Of a stretch of 10,487 bases of DNA, positions 1-7,751 are shown piece after piece. The translations under genes were made by a program, and so were the position numbers. Positions within the stretch are counted from its first letter, which is position 1; each line of letters begins with the position of its first letter. The stretch is from Glomus cerebriforme (lineage: Eukaryota > Glomeromycota > Glomeromycetes > Glomerales > Glomeraceae): the NCBI GenBank assembly GCA_003550305.1, contig QKYT01000458.1:5856-16342 (forward strand), in the 5' to 3' direction. The notes under the pieces are model-generated. The model was not told the DNA's origin and searched no databases. It saw only the letters and a program-made list of their open reading frames with translations.

Positions 1-246
1 ATTATATAGTAAAAACCCTTTTTATAAGAACACCTCACTATAATCACAGTGACTGTATGTTTTTATAATGGTATATAAAAGTAATGTATACTTTACAACG
101 ATTAATTTAATATGTGATAAAAAAATTATTAAGGTATGTTTTACTGTTTTAAAAGACTTTAAAAAAATCAACTGCTTATGCAGTAAACAAATGTAAAAAT
201 ATTTTGTATTCTAAAAATGAATTTCATGTAAATGTACTGTAACTAT

Positions 247-1896
247 CTAAATTGATGCTGTTAAATCTCTTTCTTGTGGTTTAAAAGCATCTGAACCATC
301 TGAATTACCTGATTTTACTTGATTTTTTTTATGTCTATAAGTTAGAGAAAGCACTACAAGTATTGTTAAAAAAACTGCTACTAATCCAATTGATACACCA
401 ACAATTACTATTTTATTTTGTGAAGAAGGTTGTTGTGGATTTGTCTTAGCATCGGAAGAAGTTGCAATTGTTGCAATTGGTGATTTTGTCATTATAGTTG
501 TTGGTGAATTCGCTGGATACCAATCAATATTTGAGTCATCAAATTTAAAAAAACAATTTAATTTGTTAGTTTTATCATCCCTATTTGGCACATCCGTAAT
601 ATTACCTAAAAGAATGAAATAAAATTAAATAAAATCATATAAACATTTATGTTAAAAATAAAAGTAACTTACCAAAAGCGACATACATAGTTTTAAACAA
701 TAATGTAGCAGTATGAAAAGCAAGATTTGGTACATGAGGATCTGTAAATGATGGTATTGACCATACTAAAGTAATAGTATCCAACATAGCGATTGTTTCT
801 TTAGGTGGTATTGGATATGGTGTAACGTCAGAAGAGTATGATCCTCCATATATACAAATTTTGCCATCAACTATAAAATAAATGACAACGAAAAAAATAT
901 TTAGAAAACAATAAAGAGTTTTTAAAATTGTTTTAAATAATTACCTAGGACAGCTGAATGACCAATTCTAGGTCCTTGCATATTTCTTGTATCTGCAGTT
1001 ATAGCTTTCTAAAAATATAAGATATAGTTTTACTAAAATTTTTGTGGCGCCCAGTGATTGAAAGTTAAAGACTGACCTTTAATGACCAAGCGTCTCCAAC
1101 AATGTCATATTGGTAAATCTATGATAACAAATTAAACTCATTAAAGACACTTCATATACTTTATAAATTTATATTAAACTCACATACCTCGGTCATTGGA
1201 GTATAAACATTGTTCTCTCCTTTACCACCAATGTAATAAATAACACCATTAACTAAAGTTGCCGTATATAAGGTTCTAGTAATAGGAGAATTAACTAAGC
1301 TACCAACTTGCCAATTCAAATTAACAGTGTCCAAAATATCAAAATTACTAAAAAGTGTTATATCATAACCACTACCCATCTGTCCACCGAACATATAAAT
1401 TTTTCCTTCATAACTAACGGAATTCATTCCTTTACGCGTTGGTGGAGCTTTTCCTTGAATTATTGGTACACTTAATCCATTTGATTTAATATCAAATCTA
1501 TATAAATAATTTGTATTTGTATTATCCCAATGTTGACCTCCTACAATAAAATATTGAATCTTGGTTAACGCCTCCTATGTCGGCAATAGGAAAATTCGTA
1601 AATGGTAAATTTATTTGGCTTTTTAGATCTACCCATGATAGAAAATTTCCATAATTTCGTTTAAAATCAAGATAAAAAAAGTCACTTTTAGGACTTGCGG
1701 GATCAATTTCTGATAGTATTGAATCATTAAAGTTTTGTCCTCCTATAAAATAAATATTATCTCCAATGTAAACTGCTGCATGACCCACTCGAGGTCCTGG
1801 TATATAATTTTGACCATATACCATTATATTCACAAAAAGAAATAATTGACTCAATGTGATAAATATCAAGTGATGATTTAAATGCTTATAAACCAT
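247..1896 (-). CDS. Kelch-repeat type I membrane protein, five exons, frameshifted
   Basis: Likely a surface or endomembrane protein whose Kelch beta-propeller faces outside or the lumen; partner unknown. Exons on the minus strand are 1896-1188, 1118-1077, 1008-945, 870-673 and 605-247. All junctions are GT...AG and phases match, giving about 456 residues once one extra base in exon 1 is discounted. Residues 10-27 form a hydrophobic signal peptide (LIFITLSQLFLFVNIMVY). About six Kelch blades follow, with repeated R-x-G-H, I-Y-x-x-GG and W positions, for example GPRVGHAAVYIGDNIYFIGG, GKIYMFGGQ, GVIYYIGGKG, GPRIGHSAV and GKICIYGGS. A Ser/Thr/Pro/Gln-rich stalk leads to a transmembrane helix at about 403-425 (IVIVGVSIGLVAVFLTILVV), then TYRHKK and a 30-residue cytoplasmic tail. 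The start is the first ATG before the signal peptide. The frameshift at 1548-1551 may be a sequencing error or real inactivation. Confidence 0.85.
1548..1551 (-). other. Single-base frameshift in the Kelch gene homopolymer
   Basis: On the minus strand the run is TTTT. Read as four T's, the frame gives DSIFYCRRSTLG and then a stop at 1522. With one T fewer the frame reads DSIFIVGGQHWDN and continues through all later exons with Kelch motifs intact. The VGGQ restores the GG of Kelch blade 2, so the downstream frame is clearly the ancestral one. No splice pair of reasonable length removes the extra base; the only nearby GT...AG pair would give a 29-base intron and delete the blade core. Confidence 0.85.
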
Positions 1897-2731
1897 TTTG
1901 AATTGAAACTGAGAACTGAAATGATTGAAGAAATTTCAAAAAAGAGCCTAATTCCAGACCTGATATAAATGTTATGAAAATGAAAAAAAGCGCTACAGTT
2001 CCAAAATTCTTTTAATCTTGAAACAATATTTATTTCCAAAAAAGAGTTTCGCGTTCGCTCTAATGTCGCACTTTATACGCATGCGGAATTATTGTATTGT
2101 AATCATTTCAAATATAAAGTTTTTTGTGTGGACAAAAACTCAAAATGCCGAAATTAATTTTATAATCGACTATGATTTTCTTCTTTTGGATTTTCCGAAA
2201 TTAAAAATAGCTTTTCCAAATGATATATTTCAAGATAAACATTAAAAGTGCATCTTGCTAACCATTCGACGCACTTGACAAACCGGTCTAGGCCTTTCCT
2301 TTTTTGGTAAAAATATATGTGTAGATCACTGACTAAATATATGTCGCGCCTACTACCTGGGGTTGATTAATTAGCATTCTGGGAATATGCCCAATCTTAC
2401 AACTTCCTTGTTTCGAATTTTAACGCCCGATTTCCTTTACAAAGTTGATTGATTTTCTTGAATTCCTGAAAAGGTTTATTTAGTGTAACAAAATAGATTT
2501 GTTCACATACGTTTTATCGATTAAGACATCCGTTGTTTCGGTAATCGGCGATCATTTCATCTTTGATTAATTACTGTATTGTGTATTCTACGATATCCAT
2601 CCGCCTCATTACTTTTTGTGTTCACAATTCCCAATCTGAAACTCAGTAATTTTGATTGCTTTATTTATTTAAGAATTTATATAATTAAGTAGAAAAATTA
2701 CGTACGTAAATAATCTATCACTTGTAAAATC
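1897..2731. other. Intergenic region between divergently transcribed genes
   Basis: This 835-base stretch separates the start codons of the minus-strand Kelch gene and the plus-strand two-transmembrane gene, so it should hold both promoters. I see no convincing TATA box, tRNA or domain-bearing ORF. The stretch 2240-2640 is somewhat less AT-rich than its surroundings but is stop-rich in the frames I checked. A 75-codon ORF at 2018-2245 has no recognisable motif and no splice-linked partner exon. Confidence 0.6.
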
Positions 2732-4608
2732 ATGAACTTGGCAGATTTATTCCGTGAAAACCGTCGTAGTGAACCCATAATCCTCTTTGGATTAAAACTT
2801 TTTACAATGATTATACTTATAGCTTGTTTGACAGGTTATCTCGTTATCGTATTGATTGATGTAGAACAAGATGCTCCAATCATCAGAACTTCTTTTGTTA
2901 ATGTTGATGCCATTCACCCTCCAAGTAATAAATATTTTTTTTTTTTTTTTTGATCTTTTAAATTAAACTTATGAATCTTAATGAATAAAATTTTTTTCAG
3001 TCTTTATTTTTCGTTGCGATTATAATTTCACAGTAAATTGTGATGAAATGCATAATAATAAGTAAAAACTGTTTAAAAAATATATCTTCAATTTAATAAT
3101 TAATTTTTATCCTTTTCATTAATTGTTTTCAATTAGTATTGAATAGTAATACTATCAGTACTATTAGTAGCAATTCGTCAATTCAACCGTTAGACTGCTC
3201 GTCAGACATAACGCAACCTGTTGAAGTGGTGACAACTAGAAAAACTTATATTGGATTCTATATACCTCCACAAGATGTTTTATTTAAAAAAGGAGGAGAA
3301 TTAGATTTATTTTCTATAACTTTGTATCTTAATATTGTAGATGGAAATTATACACCTGATAAAATAAGTAACATAAATATAGCTGCATTTGATTCAGGTA
3401 TGTAAGGTACTAAGGTTATTAAAGAATTTGTGATTTCGTGATTTTCATATAAAATATTATAAATTTTTATATCCTAGAATATGGTCCGGATAAATTATCT
3501 ACTTCACCATATGATGATTCGATTCAATCTTTGAACATGTATACATTAGCGCCAACTCAGGTAATATATCTGATATTTCTTAGAATTACTAAGTTCGTTA
3601 GGTCTAAACAGTTTTTTTTTTTAGATCTACGAATTTTCTTACTCTCGTATAATTAGAGAATTTATAAAACCGAGTTGGAAGAATAAATTTGGCGTTCCTC
3701 CAACTTATGAACAAAAATCAAACATTGTATCTGATATAAGTAAGTCTTTATTTACTAATTTTTTTTTAAATTTGAATTATTTTCCAACTTTAAATAATTA
3801 TACTGTATATGTATTTTCAGGTGGAAGTCCGTTGGCGAAAACTCAATTGTTTGCAAACACTGTAATGATTTCTGTACGACCTAAAAGTATTAATATTGTT
3901 CAAATAGATAGAGAAATTAGGTGTGTATATACAGTATAATACTTAATCGTAAGATATCGGTACATTATAGAACATTAAATTTTTGCATAATATTTATTTT
4001 ACTAACAAAATATACGCTTTTCATTCAAAAAGGACAAATATAGTAAGTATTTATCTTATATATATTTTTCTATCTTGGAATTAATTGACTAAAAATTCAT
4101 TATATACAGTACTTAGGGAGTGCGGGTTTAATAGGTGGTGCGTGGGGATTAGCAGCAGCATTATACGGGTTACTTTTCGGTAAGCTTTATTTATTTATTT
4201 CATTTTGAAGTAATTAAAATTTAAATTTAATACGTTATCTTTGCTTCTTTCATTATAGGCGCAGATGCATTACGGCCATGGGGACTCGTCCAATCATACT
4301 GTTGTGGATTTTCACGCAAAACGCAAAAGCATCTTGGAGATTCTCTTCCAATAATCCCATTTTTTGATACATCGGAACTTAATACTAAACATCATCCTTC
4401 GAAACATGCTCTTTCATTAACTGAACAAAATGAATTGATATTATCAAGGATTGATAGTTTAGAATTATTTTTACAAGAATATGTTGTTGATGTACGCTAT
4501 TTAGATGGAATTCGGAGGAGAAAATTTGAATCTTCTAAAGCAGTTTCTTCTATTACAACAAATACAACAAATTCGACCCGGAATTCTACTGAGAATACGA
4601 TCGTATAA
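2732..4608 (+). CDS. Two-transmembrane protein with large loop domain, nine exons
   Basis: Function not recognised. Exons: 2732-2924, 3001-3061, 3147-3397, 3478-3560, 3625-3739, 3821-3920, 4033-4042, 4110-4179 and 4259-4608; all GT...AG, phases consistent, 410 residues. The exon 3 acceptor could instead be at 3158, giving 406. Residues 1-19 are a short charged N-terminus. TM1 is about 20-42 (GLKLFTMIILIACLTGYLVI). A loop of about 230 residues follows, rich in beta-type segments (YIGFYIPPQDV, ITLYLNIV) with few Cys (CDYNFTVNC, DCSS). TM2 is about 273-295 (GSAGLIGGAWGLAAALYGLL), then ADALRPWG and SYCCGFSRKTQ. A heptad-like helix at about 350-375 (LSRIDSLELFLQEYVVDV) and a Thr/Asn-rich tail end the protein. 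Predicted topology has both ends cytoplasmic. ENaC/P2X-type channels share that plan, but I see no family motif. A conserved fungal orphan family is most likely. Confidence 0.83.
4033..4042 (+). other. 10-base microexon of the two-TM gene
   Basis: Exon 6 ends at 3920 in phase 2 (ATT AG) before GTGTGT, and exon 8 starts at 4110 in phase 0. The only short segment bridging these phases is GACAAATATA, preceded by AG at 4031-4032 and followed by GTAAGT at 4043. It adds R-T-N-I, so the protein reads DREIR-TNI-YLGSAGL, directly before TM2. Without it, exon 6 to exon 8 would be out of frame. Confidence 0.75.
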
Positions 4609-6162
4609 AAAGGATGATTTGGTAGTATAAATATTTTAAAAGCACTTATTATATATTTCGTATTTCTGATTTGTCAAATTTATTAAATCATGTGATGTAG
4701 CAAATTCTTGAATAAATTATTTATATTAAAATATATCATCTTTTGTCGGATAAAATCTATGACCAAATTGAATTTGACTAATATTAATACTAATTATAAA
4801 GTAAAATGTCTTTTAAAACATTAAAATTTGACCATCGTTATATGTTGTAACGACCAAATAATTCGTTTAATTAATTATAAGACATATTATAAAAAATCTG
4901 GTTTCCGAACTTTAAACTTATAGTTTCATTAATAAATTTTTGTAGCTATTGATTTTTGTGTCTTTGATCCTTCTCTTATTTTATTGGTTTGTAAGGGATA
5001 ATTTTATTTAATAGTATAATTTATTTACTCGCAAAGTATTAGCAGTTGTATTTAACTATAATATTTGCGCGATGCATAAAAAATATGAACTGTGATTCGT
5101 CATATTAATTTATTATCATTATTATTGCAAAAATTGAGTTTATTAAAATATCCCATAACAAGTATAATATTCGTTGTAATTTTACTCCACAAATTTATGA
5201 ATCATTAAAATCGCAAACATGGCTTCACAACTGCTTCACAATTCATTTTAGTACGTCTTTGGTAGAAAGTCGAAGAAGCCATAGTCGTAGAGAAGTGGGT
5301 TATACCTTAATAACTTTACTTTCACCATACTTTATGAAAAATAAGAAAAAAAATGGGAAAAAAAAGATTTTTATACAAAAATTTGGATGAATGATACTTA
5401 TGATTTATTATTACTCATAGTAAAAAAACATATAATCAGCCACAAAACTAGAGTGTACAGTGTGACTCACGTTTTGTACTGTATTCATTACGTTGTGACT
5501 ATAATCATTGTCTCACAAAAAAAATTCTGGTATGACTAATAAATGAGCGCCATGATCATGTCTGATTTAGTGATATGCATGAGTTATAGATTACACGAAA
5601 TAGAAATTTGAAATATAGCACTTTTTCATAACTTTTTTGTAAATATTGTTTTTGTTTCTTAAATAGGATAAGTATGTAACTTAACGAACAAGGTTTATTG
5701 TCTTTATAGTTGTGATAAAAAAAAGCATTTGTAATAAAAGTAAAATTTCAGAGAATAAAGAAGATCTAGATAAAGGTTTGCCAAAATATACACATTTATT
5801 ATTAACACTTATTGTGTTTAAAGAATCCAACTTAGAGTCATTAGAAAATATTTGTTGAAAAAAACTAAACTAGATTATAACTAAACAATATATAATTTTT
5901 TTTTTATTAATTTAGAAAAATGGAAAAAATTTTTGAAAATTCGATTGACAGTGCAGTTATGGGTCTTTACAGAAATGGTACGAAAAATCAAACACACTAT
6001 ATCAGATATAAGAAATTTTATCAATTTCAATAATTTTGAAAACCTCAATAAAAAGATCAAGTGAAAGTAAAATAAACAACGTTTTGTAATTTAATAAACA
6101 CTAATTATCTAAATTCTATAAGAAGTAAATTAAAAAGCTCTCGAATTTAATTTCAACATAAA
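4609..6162. other. Long intergenic region without a supported gene
   Basis: After the two-TM gene's 3' UTR this stretch is AT-rich with dense stop codons. I checked a 36-45 codon open stretch around 5233-5390, one around 5684-5859 ending LPKYTHLLLTLIVF...ENIC, and a 37-codon ATG ORF at 5920-6033 (MEKIFENSIDSAVMGLYRNG...). Each has at best a plausible splice signal beside it, and none shows a domain or a partner exon. A 10-base palindrome, CATGATCATG, lies at 5551-5560. No tRNA or rRNA is visible. Confidence 0.55.
4711..4716 (+). terminator. Candidate AATAAA polyadenylation signal, two-TM gene
   Basis: AATAAA about 100 bases after the stop at 4606-4608, a usual distance for a fungal 3' UTR. 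Since AATAAA is frequent by chance at this base composition, the call rests on position alone. Confidence 0.4.
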
Positions 6163-6273
6163 ATGCAAACGCAAATGTTTCTCAGTTCCAGTAAATTATC
6201 CCTTTTTCTGCTTATATTTTTATCTATTCATTCGGTCACAAGCATCATGGAACTTTTCTTCAATAACATTTGA
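6163..6273 (+). CDS. Possible short secreted peptide or 5' exon of the tandem-exon gene
   Basis: This 36-residue ORF begins MQTQMFLSSSKLSLFLLIFL and continues SIHSVTSIMELFFNNI to a TGA. It looks like a signal peptide: a short polar N-region, a hydrophobic core at residues 11-20, and a small-residue cleavage area near VTS. It lies 430 bases upstream of the tandem-exon array on the same strand, where a signal-peptide exon would be expected. I could not join the two cleanly. The TGA comes before the nearest good donor (GTATGA at 6281), and the next possible exon (6319-6371, donor GTATGC) has a stop in the matching phase. It may be a free small peptide, a decayed first exon, or a chance ORF in AT-rich DNA. 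Confidence 0.35.
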   Translation: MQTQMFLSSSKLSLFLLIFLSIHSVTSIMELFFNNI

Positions 6274-6483
6274 GAAAATTGTATGAATTATTGTATGGTA
6301 GAATATCATATCTGACAGTTTCTGGTTTTAATAAAAACTTATCTCCAACTTCCTTTTAAATCAAAGGGAAGGTATGCTTGATTGCATTGATAAATAAATT
6401 GGATATTTTTTTTGTAAATAATTAACACCAAAACATTCTTTTAGATGAAAACTTCTCAAAGGTTTTTTTCAAAAACTATGAGC

Positions 6484-6574
6484 GTCTTCACAAATTACGT
6501 GATTAGGATTGGATTAAGATTGAGATTAGGATTAGCTTGAGATTAAGATTAACGTTCAATCTTGATTCACAAAA
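6484..6574 (+). repeat. GATTAR-rich repeat element, left copy
   Basis: The element opens with GTCTTCACAAA (6484-6494). It continues as a degenerate run of 6-base words (GATTAG, GATTGG, ATTAAG, ATTGAG and similar) and ends near 6566-6574 with TTCACAAAA. A related element in the opposite orientation is at 8689-8792, which shares the same opening, the GTGATTA-type start and the GCTTGAGATTAA core. It is probably a small non-autonomous dispersed repeat. It lies inside the region that would hold the 5' end or first intron of the tandem-exon gene. Confidence 0.65.
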
Positions 6575-6702
6575 TTAAATGTAACTATATATAGTATATG
6601 ATCTACTATTATATCCATTTGCTAATAAAAATTAAGATTTTTTTTATATGTACAGTATATTTAACGATTAACGTTTACTTTCTTTTCCTTTTTTTTTTGT
6701 AG

Positions 6703-7358
6703 GTATTGGCAGACAAATCATACGAACCAAACTTTGGGTGAAAGGTAAATGGAGAGGAGAGTTTTTTTTAATCTTTTTTTAGTAACATTTTTAATGTTAC
6801 TTTCTTTTTTTTTGTAGATATCGATATTGCCAGATGAATCATACGAACTGAACTTTGGGCGAAAGGTAAATGGGGGGCTTTTTTAATTTTTTTAAGTAAT
6901 ATTTTTAACTACTTTCTTTTCTTTTTTTTGTAGATATCAATATTGCTGGACGAATCATACGAACTGGACTTTGGGCGAAAGGTAAATGGAGGGGCTCTTT
7001 TAATCTTTTTTAGTAACGTTTTTAACGTTACTTTCTTTTTTTTATAGATACTGATATTGCCAGATGAATCATACGAACTGGACTTTAGGCGAAAGGTAAA
7101 TGAAGAGGGATGGGGGTAATCTTTTTTAGTAATATTTTTAATGTTACTTTCTTTTTTTTGTAGATACCGATATTGCCAGACGAATCATACGAATGGGTGA
7201 CAGAATTTTGAAGAATTTTCTACACAGAAATCCTGATAAGTTTTGATAGATCCCAAATCTTTCTTTAAACCATTTTATTAAACTTCTTTTTTTCTTTTTT
7301 TTTATAGTTTGTTAGAATCGAACTAACTGAAACAATACCCAAACCATTAACAACATAG
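6703..7358 (+). CDS. Tandem-exon repeat-protein gene, 3' part, five repeat exons
   Basis: Five small exons with matching splice signals follow one another: 6703-6744, 6818-6865, 6934-6981, 7048-7095 and a terminal one from 7164. Acceptors are a long T-run plus GTAG or ATAG; donors are AAAG|GTAAATG. Units 2-4 are exactly 48 bases, phase 0-0, and read ISILPDESYELNFGRK, ISILLDESYELDFGRK and ILILPDESYELDFRRK. Unit 5 reads IPILPDESYEW, then either VTEF and TGA at 7211, or splices at 7197 (weak GTGACA donor) to 7308-7358, adding FVRIELTETIPKPLTT and a TAG. Unit 1 is six bases shorter and has TGA where the others have CGA. In units 2 and 4 the other two frames hit stops, which supports the frame. 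The units are acidic, hydrophilic and alternatively spliceable. The layout recalls secreted repeat effectors such as the SP7 type of these fungi, by architecture only. The 5' end is not identified; the gene may be decaying. Confidence 0.65.
6781..6801 (+). promoter_or_regulatory. Intronic hairpin at branch-point region, intron after unit 1
   Basis: The 9-base arms AGTAACATT and AATGTTACT flank a TTT loop, 16 bases before the 3' splice site at 6817. The 5' arm together with the preceding T gives TAGTAAC, close to the TACTAAC branch-point consensus. Folding would hide the branch-point adenine, so the hairpin could lower splicing of the following exon. Confidence 0.5.
7012..7032 (+). promoter_or_regulatory. 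Intronic hairpin, intron after unit 3
   Basis: Arms AGTAACGTT and AACGTTACT flank a TTT loop. Compared with the copy at 6781-6801, pair 7 is G-C in place of A-U, with both arms changed, so pairing is preserved. Confidence 0.55.
7128..7148 (+). promoter_or_regulatory. Intronic hairpin, intron after unit 4
   Basis: Arms AGTAATATT and AATGTTACT flank a TTT loop. Pair 6 is U-G in RNA, where the other copies have C-G, so the stem still forms. The matching place after unit 2 (6895-6913) has lost two bases of the 3' arm and keeps only a partial stem. Confidence 0.5.
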
Positions 7359-7478
7359 AAAAGAAAAAGAGAAGTTTTTGTTTTTAGTGCAGTTAGATTT
7401 TAGTATAGTGACCATAGTCTAGTTTAGAATATCAATTGTAAATCATATAAAGCTGTGATAGTAAATGTTAAATCCAAT

Positions 7479-7484
7479 AATAAA
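7479..7484 (+). terminator. Candidate AATAAA polyadenylation signal, tandem-exon gene
   Basis: AATAAA 121 bases after the TAG at 7356-7358 and followed by a T-rich run. The position suits the 3' end of the tandem-exon transcript. The sequence alone is common in this DNA. Confidence 0.35.
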
Positions 7485-7492
7485 TTTTTTTG

Positions 7493-7580
7493 CGCAAATT
7501 TTTTGACATGCAAAGATCTGCAGAAATTTTTTCCAGGAAAATCATCTGTGCAGATCGGTGGTCCGATGTACGCGTTTTTT
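7493..7580. repeat. GC-richer inverted-repeat remnant
   Basis: This short island of lower AT content starts GCGCAAATTTTTTG and ends CGGTGGTCCGATGTACGCG. It contains arms GATCTGCA (7515-7522) and TGCAGATC (7549-7556) around a 26-base centre. It looks like a degraded palindromic dispersed repeat rather than a gene. No ORF crosses it. Confidence 0.4.
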
Positions 7581-7686
7581 TAAATTAATTTTTTTAATGT
7601 TCAAATTTAATAAAATTTTATATTTTCCCATATTTTTTAGCAATGAATAATGAAATTAGTAAAATTAGTGAAATCCAAATCCAAAT

Positions 7687-7692
7687 TTTATT
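7687..7692 (-). terminator. Candidate polyadenylation signal of the Myb/SANT-like gene
   Basis: TTTATT on the plus strand is AATAAA on the minus strand, 60 bases after the stop at 7752. Position fits; sequence alone is weak evidence. Confidence 0.35.
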
Positions 7693-7751
7693 TTAATAAT
7701 AATTATTATACTTATTAAACACATTGAACTTGAAGAAGTTCTAATTACTTT

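Larger units (their letters stand above)
6703..7196 (+). repeat. Direct tandem repeat of a 114-116-base exon-plus-intron unit
   Basis: Unit starts at 6703, 6818, 6934, 7048 and 7164 are spaced 115, 116, 114 and 116 bases. Each full unit is a 42-48-base exon, GTAAATG-(A/G)GAGG-type spacer, a T-run with AATCTTTTT, AGTAA(C/T)-rich hairpin, and TTTCTTTTTTTTGTAG. Both exon and intron are conserved, so the duplicated block was genomic and recent. The tract at 6661-6702, just before unit 1, matches the 3' intron half, so the duplicated block probably began upstream of unit 1. Confidence 0.9.

Noticed and set aside
2018..2245. 75-codon plus-strand ORF in the divergent intergenic region
   Set aside because: No domain, no splice partner and an AT-driven Phe/Ile/Lys-rich composition; it is consistent with a chance ORF.
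5684..5859. Open stretch with LDKGLPKYTHLLLTLIVF and ending ENIC
   Set aside because: It has no ATG, no clear splice partner and no recognised domain, and a stretch of about 60 open codons can occur by chance here.
5920..6033. 37-codon ORF starting MEKIFENSIDSAVMGLYRNG, with a T-rich acceptor-like tract before it
   Set aside because: No partner exon or motif; too short to support.
6319..6371. Possible exon linking the signal-peptide ORF to the array (acceptor GACAG, donor AAG|GTATGC)
   Set aside because: The frame needed to join both sides contains TAA; the open frame does not match phase, and the upstream intron would be only 38 bases.
6495..6556. Telomere-like repeat
   Set aside because: Words are GATTAR-type and degenerate, not TTAGGG, and the tract lies inside an element with defined ends.
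6818..7095. Kexin-processed peptide precursor based on the GRK/RRK ending of each unit
   Set aside because: Only unit 4 has a true dibasic RR and the others end GRK, so regular cleavage sites are not supported.
6703..7211. CRISPR-like array of regular repeats
   Set aside because: The spacers are themselves conserved, the host is eukaryotic, and repeats carry splice sites and a coding frame.
7545..7580. tRNA-like or other structured RNA in the GC-richer island
   Set aside because: No T-loop consensus or cloverleaf could be laid out; an inverted-repeat remnant explains it better.
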